64,000 bases of DNA from Bacteroides sp. 224 (GCF_010500995.1 NZ_QVMK01000001.1:124001-188000), one strand, 5' to 3'; counted from the first letter of the stretch, positions 33,644 through 43,512 are shown. Notes: generated by a model not told the origin, from the sequence alone. Program-made: numbers and translations.

Positions 33644-34825
33644 TTATTGCAACGAATAAGTTCCGAAAATCTGTTTCTTCTCAAAAGCTTGTATCGTTTC
33701 TTCTTCCAAAGGAGTACGTTTGATGACTTCATTCTCTTCCCAGAATTTGGGCGAATACTTTGTTTGGGCAATCAAACTCAATAGGTTCATAAAGCGCGTG
33801 ATCTTTTTCTTGCCGGTTTTCCGTACCTTCCCTACATTATACAATATGGAATTAACTTGTGACGACAGTTTGCCCTCTACATCCAGCTTTACATGAACAG
33901 ATTCGACCTCGGGAAACTTATTGATGTACTTAAAATTCATGGAGAAGCTGCAATCATATTCCGAAACAAATTGGTGCTCCTCTTTATGCTCAATTCTTAT
34001 ATTGATAAGCCTGCCATCCATGCGTTTGATGGATAAGTTGCTTGGGTCTACATAAAGAAATCCGTCGATGATGCCTCTTTTCACTTCTTCGCGCGGTTTG
34101 AATCTGATTTTGTAGAGTCTATTCCCTCCTTTATCAAATAAGATATCGTATGATAGTTGGTAGTATCGTTCAAAGTCAACGTTTAGCGGAACAATGATGT
34201 TTTTATTCTCAATTTTATCTAAAGGCAGAATAGGAGAGGCCTGAGAGAAGTTGAAAAAGTTAATATAAGTGGTGTATGGATTGGTGTTATCTTCTTCTAC
34301 CACAGCTCCATATCTGCCTGTTACGAGTCCCATGTCTCTAAGAAAAAGCGCTGAGTTGGCATTAAAGAATGCCTCCAGAATTTCATTGGCTTCTCCATTT
34401 GTTTGAGTAATCTGACGATAGAAGAAGGCGGCTCTTCTATTCTTTTTTAGGTTGTACGTTTTCTTTGTATTTGCAAATAGCTTTTTTACAAAGTCATAAA
34501 TATCAGTAGGAGTAATCTCTACCTCTTGCAACTGATAGGACATGGGAGCCAAAGTAACAATCTTAGATACTTTTGAAGCAACTATGCTCTGAGGTTCGTA
34601 TCCTACATAAGAGAAGAATAGTGTATCGTTGAGTGCTTCCTTTATGGAAAAGTGTCCTTCGAAATTAGAGATCGTTCCTCCTTTCTCCTTTATATATACA
34701 TTGGTAAAGGGTAATATTTCTTCTGTTTCCCGGTCTACTATTTGTCCTGTGATGGTTATCTCTTGCTGAGCTGCTATAAAGATGCCATGCAATAGCAAGA
34801 TGATGATAGTTGTTATTCGCTTCAT
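33644..34825 (-). CDS. CarboxypepD_reg-like domain surface protein
   Basis: 393 residues from the ATG at 34825, which gives a signal peptide (KRITTIIILLLHGIFIAAQQ). An upstream in-frame ATG at 34867 is rejected because it lies inside the -7 element at 34865. Residues 22-100 are a carboxypeptidase-regulatory-like beta domain (ITGQIVDRETEEILPFTNVY, then FSYVGYEPQS). The rest is the DUF5686-like region common in Bacteroidetes envelope proteins (FYRQITQTNGE, then GGNRLYKIRFKPRE). It probably lies in the periplasm or outer membrane; no enzymatic role is known. It converges on the response regulator. Confidence 0.8.
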   Translation of the reverse strand: MKRITTIIILLLHGIFIAAQQEITITGQIVDRETEEILPFTNVYIKEKGGTISNFEGHFSIKEALNDTLFFSYVGYEPQSIVASKVSKIVTLAPMSYQLQEVEITPTDIYDFVKKLFANTKKTYNLKKNRRAAFFYRQITQTNGEANEILEAFFNANSALFLRDMGLVTGRYGAVVEEDNTNPYTTYINFFNFSQASPILPLDKIENKNIIVPLNVDFERYYQLSYDILFDKGGNRLYKIRFKPREEVKRGIIDGFLYVDPSNLSIKRMDGRLINIRIEHKEEHQFVSEYDCSFSMNFKYINKFPEVESVHVKLDVEGKLSSQVNSILYNVGKVRKTGKKKITRFMNLLSLIAQTKYSPKFWEENEVIKRTPLEEETIQAFEKKQIFGTYSLQ

Positions 34826-34864
34826 TTTCTTCTTTTTAAAGAGATAAGGTTCATTGTGAAAAGA

Positions 34865-34872
34865 CAAAAATA
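34865..34872 (-). promoter_or_regulatory. Promoter of the CarboxypepD_reg-like gene
   Basis: CAAAAATA reads TATTTTTG on the minus strand, 40 bases before the chosen start. The remaining gap to the tRNA terminator is AT-rich with nothing clear. Confidence 0.45.
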
Positions 34873-35047
34873 GGGGTTTGGAGTGGAATAAGCTAACAGA
34901 AAAGAGAGAAAAAGATTATTTATCGTAGCCTCTAATCTCATATATTTTTCTTTGTATTACTTGTAATTCCATTATTGTTTAGTTTTCTAAAATTATAATT
35001 CTACTGTGTTTGGTTTTGTAGCTTATTTGTAGAACATTTAAGCAAAA

Positions 35048-35078
35048 ACACCTTATAATCAACCGATCATAAGGTGTC
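35048..35078 (-). terminator. Terminator after tRNA-Arg
   Basis: ACACCTTAT and ATAAGGTGT form a nine-base stem just downstream of the minus-strand tRNA, followed on that strand by a T-rich stretch. Confidence 0.7.
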
Positions 35079-35083
35079 TGGAG

Positions 35084-35155
35084 TAGCCTCGAGGGGAATC
35101 GAACCCCTATCTAAAGTTTAGGAAACTTCTATTCTATCCGTTGAACTACAAGGCC
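35084..35155 (-). tRNA. tRNA-Arg (CCT)
   Basis: A minus-strand cloverleaf of 72 bases. The acceptor GGCCTTG pairs with CGAGGCT, the anticodon stem GAAGT/ACTTT encloses the loop TTCCTAA with anticodon CCT, and the T arm is AGGGG-TTCGATT-CCCCT. No CCA is encoded. It reads AGG codons. Confidence 0.92.
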
Positions 35156-35167
35156 CCAAAAGTGTTG

Positions 35168-35175
35168 CAAAGATA
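35168..35175 (-). promoter_or_regulatory. Promoter of tRNA-Arg
   Basis: CAAAGATA is TATCTTTG on the minus strand, a perfect -7 element 13 bases before the tRNA 5' end. Confidence 0.7.
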
Positions 35176-35355
35176 AACTATTCCGTTGAAATAAGACAGA
35201 TATATGCTAAAAGATTTTGCTAAGTCGCATAAGTTTACGAACTTTGTGAGTTGTATGCGATATTGTACTGATTTTGAGGTAAATCGTGACAATAAGTTAT
35301 AAATATACAGTAAATAGTAGAAATAGTAATCTAAATTCATATAAACAGTAAAATT

Positions 35356-37209
35356 ATGGCAGATGAATTAGCAGTTAAAAACCTGGATAGAGTAGTGGTA
35401 CGCTTTTCAGGTGATTCCGGTGATGGGATGCAGTTGGCCGGTAGTATCTTTTCTAATTTGTCGGCAGTATTGGGAAATGATATTTCTACTTTTCCCGATT
35501 ATCCGGCAGAGATTCGTGCTCCGCAAGGAAGTCTTAGTGGTGTGTCTGGGTTTCAGGTGCATATTGGAGCAGATAAGGTATTTACTTCGGGTGATAAATG
35601 CGATGTTTTGGTAGCGATGAATCCGGCTGCATTAAAAACAAATGCTAAATTTTTGACTCCACAATCGGTGATTATTATCGATTCCGATTCTTTTGCCAAG
35701 AGAGATCTTGAGAAAGCATTATTCGAAACAGACGATCCTTTTGCCGAGTTGGGCATCCACAATCAAGTGGTTGATGCTCCAATTGCAACGATGTGTAAAG
35801 AGAGCCTGAAAGACAGTGGCTTAGATAACAAATCTATTTTGCGTTGTAAAAACATGTTTGCCTTAGGGCTGGTTTGTTGGCTGATTAATCGTCCATTGGA
35901 ATATGCTATGCACATGTTGCAAGATAAGTTTGCAAAGAAACCAACTATTGCCGAAGCCAATATAAAGGTTCTGGCAGACGGATATAATTACGGACATAAT
36001 ACACATGCTTCTATCTCTACTTATCGTGTAGAGTCTAAAAGAAAGAAAGAGAAAGGTTTTTATACCGATGTAAACGGAAACCTTGCAACAGCTTACGGGT
36101 TAGTAGCTGCCGCAGAGAAAGCAGGCTTGCAGCTTTTCTTAGGCTCATATCCTATAACTCCTGCAACAGATATTCTACATTATCTGGCTAAATATAAAGA
36201 ACTTGGCGTAGTGACTGTTCAGTGCGAAGATGAAATCTCCGGCTGCTGTAGTGCTGTAGGTGCTTCTTTTGCAGGTAATTTAGCTGTGACTACTACTTCC
36301 GGACCAGGGGTGTGCTTGAAGAGCGAAGCAATTAACCTGGCTGTTATTGCAGAACTTCCTTTGGTGATTGTAAATGTGCAACGCGGAGGCCCTTCTACCG
36401 GAATGCCAACCAAGAGCGAACAGACTGACTTGTTGCAAGCTATGTGGGGACGTAATGGAGAAAGTCCACTGCCTGTAATAGCAGCAACCTCTCCAACCAA
36501 CTGTTTTGATGCTGCCTATATGGCTTCTAAAATAGCTTTGGAACACATGACTCCGGTTATTTTACTTACAGATGGCTATATCGCCAACGGATCAGCCGCC
36601 TGGCGTATTCCTTCATTGAAAGACTATCCGGAGATTAAGCCTCCTTTCGTTACTCCTGAAATGAAGGAAGGTTGGAAACCATACAAACGGAATTTAGATA
36701 ATCTGGTGCGTTATTGGGCAGTTCCCGGAACAGAAGGATTCCAACACCGCATTGGTGGTCTTGAGAAAGATTATGATACCAGTGTTATTTCTACTCAGCC
36801 GGGCAATCACCAGAAGATGACGGAAACCCGTCAATCAAAAATTGATCGTATTGCAGACTCTATTCCTAATCAGGAAGTACAAGGAGATCAGGATGCTGAT
36901 TTACTGATTGTAGGTTGGGGTGGTACGTATGGACATCTGTACTCTGCATTTGAAATGATGCAGGCAGAAGGAAAGAAAGTAGCATTGGCACATTTTGAAT
37001 ATATAAACCCTCTTCCTAAGAATACGGCTGATATACTGAGAAAGTACAAGAAGATTGTAGTAGCCGAACAGAATATGGGTCAGTTTGCCACTATTTTACG
37101 TGCTAAAGTGCCGGGAGTGAACTTGTATCCGTTCAACCGTGTGAAGGGGCAACCGTTTAATGTGTTAAGACTTGTAGAAGAATTCACTAAAATATTGGAG
37201 GAGAAATAA
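35356..37209 (+). CDS. korA: 2-oxoacid:ferredoxin oxidoreductase, fused gamma-alpha subunit (KorA)
   Basis: 617 residues. The N-terminal 190 residues are the gamma domain (VVRFSGDSGDGMQLAGSIFS), fused to the alpha pyrimidine-binding domain (FLGSYPITPATDILHYLAKY, CEDEISGCCSAVGASFAG, TTSGPGVCLKSEAINLAVIA). With KorB it oxidises 2-oxoglutarate (or a related 2-oxoacid) with CoA to the acyl-CoA, reducing ferredoxin, or works in reverse in the reductive branch of central metabolism. The substrate 2-oxoglutarate is inferred from the fused two-subunit form. It ends one base before korB. Confidence 0.93.
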   Translation: MADELAVKNLDRVVVRFSGDSGDGMQLAGSIFSNLSAVLGNDISTFPDYPAEIRAPQGSLSGVSGFQVHIGADKVFTSGDKCDVLVAMNPAALKTNAKFLTPQSVIIIDSDSFAKRDLEKALFETDDPFAELGIHNQVVDAPIATMCKESLKDSGLDNKSILRCKNMFALGLVCWLINRPLEYAMHMLQDKFAKKPTIAEANIKVLADGYNYGHNTHASISTYRVESKRKKEKGFYTDVNGNLATAYGLVAAAEKAGLQLFLGSYPITPATDILHYLAKYKELGVVTVQCEDEISGCCSAVGASFAGNLAVTTTSGPGVCLKSEAINLAVIAELPLVIVNVQRGGPSTGMPTKSEQTDLLQAMWGRNGESPLPVIAATSPTNCFDAAYMASKIALEHMTPVILLTDGYIANGSAAWRIPSLKDYPEIKPPFVTPEMKEGWKPYKRNLDNLVRYWAVPGTEGFQHRIGGLEKDYDTSVISTQPGNHQKMTETRQSKIDRIADSIPNQEVQGDQDADLLIVGWGGTYGHLYSAFEMMQAEGKKVALAHFEYINPLPKNTADILRKYKKIVVAEQNMGQFATILRAKVPGVNLYPFNRVKGQPFNVLRLVEEFTKILEEK

Positions 37210-37210
37210 A

Positions 37211-38224
37211 ATGGATGAAATGAAATATACAGCTAAGGATTATAAAAACGATCAGAGCGTACGTTGGTGTCCGGGTTGTGGTGACCATGCATTGCTCAAT
37301 TCATTGCATAAGGCAATGGCCGAATTGAATGTGGAACCTCATAATATTGCAGTGATCTCGGGTATCGGATGCTCATCTCGTTTACCTTATTATATGAATA
37401 CGTATGGCTTTCATACCATTCATGGGCGTGCCGCAGCCATTGCTACCGGTGTGAAAGTAGCTAATCCTCAGTTAAGCGTATGGCAAATTTCGGGCGATGG
37501 TGATGGACTGGCTATTGGTGGTAATCACTTCATTCATGCGCTTCGTCGTAACGTAGATATGAACATCGTATTATTGAATAATCGTATTTACGGATTAACG
37601 AAAGGACAGTATTCTCCAACTTCTCCCCGTGGTATGGTTACTAAATCTTCTCCTTATGGAACGATAGAAGATCCGTTCCGTCCGGCAGAGCTTGTATTTG
37701 GAGCGCGCGGTCGTTTCTTTGGTCGTTGTGTAGATGTAGATGGGGCTTCATCTGTGGAAGTGCTTACAGCTTCTGCCAAACATAAAGGAACTTCGGTGGT
37801 TGAGGTATTGCAGAACTGTGTAATATTCAATGAAGGTTCTCAAAGTATGGTGGCTACTAAAACAGATCGTGCTAAGAATGCCATTTACCTGAAGCATGGC
37901 GAACCAATGATCTTTGGCGAAAACAATGAACTTGGTTTGATGCAGGAAGGCTTCGGTATTAAAGTGGTGAAGTTGGGAGAGAACGGAATCACAGAAAAAG
38001 ACCTACTTGTTCATGATGCTCATTGCCAAGATTGCACATTGCATTTGAAACTTGCGTTGATGGAAGGTCCCGATTATCCAATTGCACTCGGTGTAATTCG
38101 TGATGTGGAAGCCCCTACATACAATGACTGCATATATGCACAGATTGAAGAGGTGCGTGCAAGAAAGAAAGCTCGTACGTTGGAAGAAATGCTTTTGGCA
38201 GGCGAAACGTGGGAGGTGAAATAA
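37211..38224 (+). CDS. korB: 2-oxoacid:ferredoxin oxidoreductase beta subunit (KorB)
   Basis: 337 residues, the thiamine-diphosphate-binding subunit. CPGCGDHALLNSL opens it; the TPP motif is ISGDGDGLAIGGNHFIHALR followed by NIVLLNNRIYGLTKGQ, the GDG...NN form. It pairs with KorA immediately upstream and ends with a strong terminator. Partner ferredoxin is not encoded in the window. Confidence 0.95.
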   Translation: MDEMKYTAKDYKNDQSVRWCPGCGDHALLNSLHKAMAELNVEPHNIAVISGIGCSSRLPYYMNTYGFHTIHGRAAAIATGVKVANPQLSVWQISGDGDGLAIGGNHFIHALRRNVDMNIVLLNNRIYGLTKGQYSPTSPRGMVTKSSPYGTIEDPFRPAELVFGARGRFFGRCVDVDGASSVEVLTASAKHKGTSVVEVLQNCVIFNEGSQSMVATKTDRAKNAIYLKHGEPMIFGENNELGLMQEGFGIKVVKLGENGITEKDLLVHDAHCQDCTLHLKLALMEGPDYPIALGVIRDVEAPTYNDCIYAQIEEVRARKKARTLEEMLLAGETWEVK

Positions 38225-38247
38225 ACTCAGCATACTTTTTGAAATTA

Positions 38248-38286
38248 AAAAGAGCACTTCTTTCGCTATGAATGAAGTGCTCTTTT
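38248..38286 (+). terminator. Terminator after korAB
   Basis: AAAGAGCACTTC and GAAGTGCTCTTT form a 12-base stem followed by TTTT; it can also serve the convergent kinase gene. Confidence 0.88.
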
Positions 38287-38312
38287 GTAAAGTATATAAC
38301 TACCTTATAAAT

Positions 38313-39986
38313 TTAATACTTAAAACTACTTCCCCCCAAGAACTCCCTCAACAACGAAGTCGGCGGAATTTCCTTATCCTGTATCGGTGTAAAGTACTTA
38401 ATAAACTTCAGCAATCGGTAAGCCTCTGCATATTCAGGGCAATTACGTGGAACAGTCATTAAGATAGGTTCTGCATACCTTCTTAATACGGCAAACTCGA
38501 AGAGCAAAGCGGAGTTGAACATTACATCTGCATTTTCCTGATGAGGGAAGATCCACTTATCTTCACCGGCTCGAACACTTGGCCAACGCGAAATGGTATC
38601 TTGGGCAGAATACCCTCGGTAGTTGAAGTCGCGTATAATACGACGAAGCAAACGGTTGTCTGTTGTGGGAATCCAGTTATGATCGTCTATAGAGATGGAG
38701 GTTAAGGCAGAGACATATATTTTATACTTGTTCTTATCGCTTATATGTTGGGTGAGCTCCGGATTTAAAGCATGTATGCCTTCCAGAATAAGTATGGTGT
38801 GAGCTTCCAGTTTAAGCTTCTTTCCTACATACTCTTTTTTGCCGGTGCTGAAGTTAAAGCGTGGAATCTCTATCTCTTCACCTCTCAGTAGTGCCTCTAA
38901 ATGCTCATTAAATAGTTTGAGATCTAATGCATAAAGAGATTCAAAATCATAGTTGCCATGTTCGTCGAGAGGGGTTTGCTCGCGGTCTACAAAGTAATCA
39001 TCTAAAGAAATGGAGTATGGTTTTAAGCCATTTGTCATTAACTGAATAGATAATCGCTTGCTGAACGTTGTTTTCCCCGACGAAGACGGTCCCGATATAA
39101 GCACCAACTTCACCCGATCTCCATTTGTGCCGCGGTTATAAATAGAGTCTGCTATCTGAGCAATTTTCTTCTCTTGCAGTGCTTCCCCCACATTAATAAG
39201 ACCGGTGGCGTGCCCTTTGTTGCAAGCTATGTTGCAGTCGCCCACATTACCTAACCCCAGAATATGGAGCCAGTTAAGGTTCTCTTTAAAAATATCGAGC
39301 ATTTTTTGCTGCTTTACTACTTCTTCCAGCACATTGGGATTTTCTTTGTTCGGAACGCGTATCAGCAAGCCATCGTAGTACTTTACAATGTCGAACAGTT
39401 TGATGTATCCGGTGCTGGGCAATAGGTTTCCGTAGTAATAATCAATAGTATCTCCCAGCGTATAATAATAGGTATAAAGAGAGCCTACTGTTTGAAGCAG
39501 CTTTACTTTATCGTCCATTCCCTGTTCTTCGAACACTTTGATGGCTTCTTCCGTGCGACATTCAATGCGGTGATAGCGAATATCTTCATCGATAATTTCC
39601 TGCATCCTCTTTTTAATGCTCTTTACATCTTCGAGAGTGATGGGCCTTCCAATCAGTAAATCGCAGAAATATCCTTTAGATACGGAATGCTCCATGCGTA
39701 TTTTCCCGTTGGGGAAGAGCTCTTTTACCGCTTTGTATAGAACAAAACAGATAGATCGGACATAAGTACGCATGCCCGAAGAACAAGTAATATCTAAAAA
39801 TTCAATATCTTTATTGTGGTAGACTCTAAAAGTAAGACCTTCGGCGCGGTTATTGACTTTGGCGCTAACCACCTGATAGGGCAAATTCAGATTAAAACCC
39901 GAATAAATATCCAAAAGAGTACTGCCCGGAGGGAAGTTTTTATATTTATTGTTATTTTTGCAATATATTTGTAATCCTTGTTCCAT
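38313..39986 (-). CDS. Nucleoside kinase (uridine kinase-like) with TGS/ThrRS-like N-terminal domain
   Basis: 557 residues. The first 230 residues resemble the TGS and second N-terminal domains of threonyl-tRNA synthetase (FPPGSTLLDIYSGFNL, then MEHSVSKGYFCDL). The C-terminal domain is a phosphoribulokinase/uridine kinase fold with P-loop ISGPSSSGKTTFSKRLSIQL, then SLDDYFVDREQTPLDEHG and FDVE-like acidic residues. It would phosphorylate uridine or cytidine with ATP; this fusion is standard in Bacteroidetes. It is divergent from the Na/Pi transporter. Confidence 0.85.
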   Translation of the reverse strand: MEQGLQIYCKNNNKYKNFPPGSTLLDIYSGFNLNLPYQVVSAKVNNRAEGLTFRVYHNKDIEFLDITCSSGMRTYVRSICFVLYKAVKELFPNGKIRMEHSVSKGYFCDLLIGRPITLEDVKSIKKRMQEIIDEDIRYHRIECRTEEAIKVFEEQGMDDKVKLLQTVGSLYTYYYTLGDTIDYYYGNLLPSTGYIKLFDIVKYYDGLLIRVPNKENPNVLEEVVKQQKMLDIFKENLNWLHILGLGNVGDCNIACNKGHATGLINVGEALQEKKIAQIADSIYNRGTNGDRVKLVLISGPSSSGKTTFSKRLSIQLMTNGLKPYSISLDDYFVDREQTPLDEHGNYDFESLYALDLKLFNEHLEALLRGEEIEIPRFNFSTGKKEYVGKKLKLEAHTILILEGIHALNPELTQHISDKNKYKIYVSALTSISIDDHNWIPTTDNRLLRRIIRDFNYRGYSAQDTISRWPSVRAGEDKWIFPHQENADVMFNSALLFEFAVLRRYAEPILMTVPRNCPEYAEAYRLLKFIKYFTPIQDKEIPPTSLLREFLGGSSFKY

Positions 39987-40065
39987 ATCTCTTAATTATT
40001 AGATTGTTATGGATAAATTTATTTATAATTGCAGATAAAACAAAAAATCAATAAACTAATTATAG

Positions 40066-41757
40066 ATGCAATATTCTTTTTATGATTTTTTAAAGCTCAT
40101 AGGCTCCTTAGGTCTTTTCCTGTACGGAATGAAAATAATGAGTGAGGGCTTGCAAAAAGCGGCAGGTGATAGGTTGCGAGGTATACTGACCGCTATGACT
40201 ACCAATCGGGTAACCGGAGTATTGACCGGATGTCTCATCACCGCACTCATCCAATCCTCATCAGCAACCACAGTAATGGTCGTCAGTTTTGTAAACGCAG
40301 GGTTACTGACATTAACCCAGTCGATCAGCGTAATCATGGGGGCCAACATTGGTACAACAGTCACCGCCTGGATTATTTCAGTCTTTGGTTTTAAGGTAGA
40401 TATGGCTGCCTTTGCTCTTCCTCTTCTGGCCTTTGCTCTTCCTCTTATATTCTCGGGTAAAAGTACACGCAAATCTATTGGTGAGTTCATCTTTGGGTTT
40501 GCTTTTCTTTTTATGGGGCTATCCATGCTTAAAGGTAATGCCCCGGATTTAGCGAAAAACCCGGAAATGCTTGCCTTTGTGCAGAACTATACCGATATGG
40601 GATTTCTGTCGATATTGTTATTCCTGCTTATTGGTACTGTGCTGACAATGATTGTGCAGGCATCCGCTGCTACCATGGCCATCACCTTAATAATGTGTGC
40701 CAACGGCTGGATAAGCTATGAGTTGGGAGCAGCGTTGGTGCTTGGAGAAAATATAGGTACTACCATTACCGCAAACCTGGCCGCCCTTACCGGGAATACC
40801 CAAGCTAAGCGTGCAGCATTAGCCCATCTGGTGTTTAATGTGTTTGGGGTAATCTGGGTACTTGTGATATTCTACCCCTTTGTAAATGGTATTTCTTGGT
40901 TTGTAGATACCTTTATGCATCCGGGCTCTACCGATGTAGCCGTTTCTTATAAACTTTCTGCTTTCCACACCATATTTAATATCTGCAATGTGTCTTTAAT
41001 GATTTGGTTGGTTAAACTGATAGAGAGAACGGTTCGTTTCCTGATACCTCAGAAAGAAGAGGAAGAAGAGTACCGACTTCGGTTTATTACAGGAGGTATG
41101 TTATCGACGGCCGAACTCTCAATTCTTCAGGCAAGTAAAGAGATACATTTGTATGCCGAACGCACCTATCGCATGTTTACCATGGTTCAGGATCTTTTGC
41201 ATACCACCAAGGATGATGAATTTAATAAAACGTACAGCCGGATAGAAAAGTATGAGAACATCAGCGATAACATGGAAGTTGAAATTGCAAACTACCTGAA
41301 CCAGGTTTCGGAAGGAAGATTAAGCTCGGAAGGTAAATTGCAAATACGTTCTATGTTGCGTGAGGTGACCGAAATAGAGAGTATAGCAGATAGCTGTTGT
41401 AATTTAGCCCGTACCATTAACAGAAAGCGCGAGTCGAATGCCGACTTTACCGAAAAGCAGTATGAACATATTCATACCATGATGCAACTGGTAGATGATG
41501 CTTTGCAACAAATGATTTCCGTTGTAAATAAAGCCGAGAATCAAAGTGCGGCCATCAATAAGTCTTATAATATTGAGAATGAGATTAATAACTACCGGAA
41601 TCAACTGAAGAACCAAAACGTGCTGGATGTTAATAACAAGGAATACAATTACCAAACAGGCGTTTACTATATGGACTTTATTGCCGAGTGCGAGAAACTG
41701 GGCGATTATGTGGTGAATGTTGTTGAAGCCAGTATGGATATTCGCGAGAAGAAGTAA
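40066..41757 (+). CDS. Na/Pi cotransporter family protein with C-terminal PhoU domain
   Basis: 563 residues. Two repeated Na/Pi-cotransport units carry the QSSSATT motif (TALIQSSSATTVMVVSFVNA) and its second-half relative VQASAATMAITLIMCANG, with about nine membrane helices in the first 330 residues. The C-terminal 220 residues are helical and PhoU-like (YRMFTMVQDLLHT, then SNADFTEKQYEHIHTMM). It imports phosphate with sodium across the inner membrane. It heads a run of co-directional genes (ribF, CPBP), 12 bases before ribF. Confidence 0.92.
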   Translation: MQYSFYDFLKLIGSLGLFLYGMKIMSEGLQKAAGDRLRGILTAMTTNRVTGVLTGCLITALIQSSSATTVMVVSFVNAGLLTLTQSISVIMGANIGTTVTAWIISVFGFKVDMAAFALPLLAFALPLIFSGKSTRKSIGEFIFGFAFLFMGLSMLKGNAPDLAKNPEMLAFVQNYTDMGFLSILLFLLIGTVLTMIVQASAATMAITLIMCANGWISYELGAALVLGENIGTTITANLAALTGNTQAKRAALAHLVFNVFGVIWVLVIFYPFVNGISWFVDTFMHPGSTDVAVSYKLSAFHTIFNICNVSLMIWLVKLIERTVRFLIPQKEEEEEYRLRFITGGMLSTAELSILQASKEIHLYAERTYRMFTMVQDLLHTTKDDEFNKTYSRIEKYENISDNMEVEIANYLNQVSEGRLSSEGKLQIRSMLREVTEIESIADSCCNLARTINRKRESNADFTEKQYEHIHTMMQLVDDALQQMISVVNKAENQSAAINKSYNIENEINNYRNQLKNQNVLDVNNKEYNYQTGVYYMDFIAECEKLGDYVVNVVEASMDIREKK

Positions 41758-41769
41758 CCGAATCGCTAA

Positions 41770-42687
41770 ATGAAAATCGTTCATAACAGACCTACTGTAT
41801 TGCCCGGGCCTTGCGCAGCTACCATCGGTTTCTTTGATGGAGTACATACCGGGCATCGTTTCTTAATTGAGCAGGTGAAAGCATCTGCCCAAGCCAAAGG
41901 ATTGTGCTCTGCTGTGATTACCTTTCCTGTTCATCCACGCAAAGTGATGAATACTTATTTCAAACCGGATTTACTAACCTCCTATAACGAAAAGGTAGCT
42001 TTGCTTGCCGAAACGGGTATCGACTATTGCTTTGTATTGGACTTTACCGGCGAAACGTCTCGCCTTACAGCTTTCGAGTTTATGCAAACCGTGCTTAAGG
42101 AGCAGTATAATATACAGACATTAGTTATTGGGCACGATCATCGTTTTGGGCATAACCGGAGCGAGACGTTTGATGATTACTGCGAGTTTGGTCGCCTTTT
42201 AGGGATAGATGTTGTGCGGGCACAAGCTTGTACGGTAAACGATTCTGTGGCAAGCTCTTCCGTTGTTCGGAGGTTTTTGCACGAAGGGAATGTGAAGGAA
42301 GCTGCCCATTGCCTGGGCTATCCGTATTTCTTAAACGGAACCGTAATTGGTGGGTATAAGGTAGGGCGTACCATCGGTTACCCCACTGCCAACCTGCGAC
42401 TTGAGAACCAAGAGAAACTCATTCCGGCCGATGGCGTATATGCCGTTCGTGTAGAAGTAAACGGCACTACCTATAAAGGTATGCTGAACATCGGTTATCG
42501 ACCTACTTTCCAAACCAACTCCGGTCGAAGCATAGAGGTGCATATCCTTGATTTTGATTCCGACATCTATAACTCTTTAATCCGCCTTTCTTTTATAGAA
42601 CACATTCGCTCTGAAATGAAGTTTAATTCGAAAGAGGAACTGATTGCTCAACTGGATGAGGATGCGAAGAGGGTAAGAGAAATATAA
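41770..42687 (+). CDS. ribF: Bifunctional riboflavin kinase/FAD synthetase
   Basis: 305 residues. The N-terminal FAD synthetase half has ATIGFFDGVHTGHRFLIEQV and VIGHDHRFGHNRS; the C-terminal flavokinase half has VGRTIGYPTANLRL and GVYAVRVEVNGTTYKGMLNI. It phosphorylates riboflavin to FMN and adenylates FMN to FAD. The length matches the family. It lies between the phosphate transporter and the CPBP gene and is probably co-transcribed with them. Confidence 0.97.
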   Translation: MKIVHNRPTVLPGPCAATIGFFDGVHTGHRFLIEQVKASAQAKGLCSAVITFPVHPRKVMNTYFKPDLLTSYNEKVALLAETGIDYCFVLDFTGETSRLTAFEFMQTVLKEQYNIQTLVIGHDHRFGHNRSETFDDYCEFGRLLGIDVVRAQACTVNDSVASSSVVRRFLHEGNVKEAAHCLGYPYFLNGTVIGGYKVGRTIGYPTANLRLENQEKLIPADGVYAVRVEVNGTTYKGMLNIGYRPTFQTNSGRSIEVHILDFDSDIYNSLIRLSFIEHIRSEMKFNSKEELIAQLDEDAKRVREI

Positions 42688-42702
42688 ACTAAAAACAGCC
42701 GG

Positions 42703-43476
42703 ATGATTAAATCAATAGGATTAGTATTGCTTTACTTTGCTTTCCAAATGCTGGGCGCGCTCTGTGCATACTTAGGTTGCTATGGATATTTGTTTTTAAC
42801 GAAACAAAGTGTGGAGGGGCTGGAAACCCTCGTCGTAATTCCTGCCATGTTTCTGGGGATTGTGTTTATGACTGTCTTTCTGTGGAAAATGAATTTTGTG
42901 AGTAAAGAGCGGGCAACCTGGTCGGCGGTATCTGCCAAATACCTGTTATTGGCTGTAGTGGGCTATCTTGCTTTTCTGTTGGTGGTCGATTTTCTTGTTT
43001 CGCAGTTGCAATTGCCCGATTTGATGAAAGCAACTTTCGACATCATGCAGTCCAACTGGTTGGGCATTCTTTGTGTTGCCTTGCTTGGTCCTATATTGGA
43101 GGAGTTGCTTTTCCGTGGTGCAGTAACCAAAATCCTCTTGGCACAATATACGCCTACAAAGGCAATTATTATTTCAGCTCTTATCTTTGGTCTTTTTCAT
43201 ATTAACCCGGCGCAGGTTTTCTCTGCCACCCTTATAGGGCTTTTGCTGGGATGGATGTATTATAAAACTGCCAGCCTGCTTCCCTGCATCTTGCTGCATG
43301 TGCTCAACAATAGCCTGTCTGTGTACCTCAGCCTGAAGCATCCGGAAATTACAGAACTAAACGACTTCTGGCAAGGAGATTATAAGTATATCGTTCCGGT
43401 GGTTGCAGCTATTGTTTTTGTGTTGGTTTTTAGGGGAATGCAACGTCTTTTTCGTTCATCATCCATGCAAATGTAA
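42703..43476 (+). CDS. CPBP family intramembrane metalloprotease
   Basis: 257 residues with about seven membrane helices. The catalytic motifs EELLFRGAV (Glu-Glu...Arg) and FGLFHINPAQ (His) are both present, and the third motif HVLNNSLSV is intact. Family members cleave membrane-bound substrates or act in protein or peptide processing. Its last codons form the left arm of an 18-base perfect hairpin. Confidence 0.92.
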   Translation: MIKSIGLVLLYFAFQMLGALCAYLGCYGYLFLTKQSVEGLETLVVIPAMFLGIVFMTVFLWKMNFVSKERATWSAVSAKYLLLAVVGYLAFLLVVDFLVSQLQLPDLMKATFDIMQSNWLGILCVALLGPILEELLFRGAVTKILLAQYTPTKAIIISALIFGLFHINPAQVFSATLIGLLLGWMYYKTASLLPCILLHVLNNSLSVYLSLKHPEITELNDFWQGDYKYIVPVVAAIVFVLVFRGMQRLFRSSSMQM

Positions 43477-43508
43477 CAATCAAATTTTAAATTTGCATGG
43501 ATGATGAA
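43455..43508. terminator. Perfect 18-base hairpin between convergent genes
   Basis: TTCATCATCCATGCAAAT at 43455-43472 and its exact complement at 43491-43508 flank an 18-base loop. The left arm contains the last sense codons of the CPBP gene and the stop lies in the loop. On the plus strand it is followed by ACTTTTTACC. It probably ends transcription of both convergent genes, though the T tract is short. Confidence 0.65.
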
Positions 43509-43512
43509 CTTT

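Noticed and set aside
34826..34867. Earlier ATG as start of the CarboxypepD_reg-like gene
   Set aside because: It overlaps the -7 element at 34865 and precedes a normal signal peptide start at 34825.
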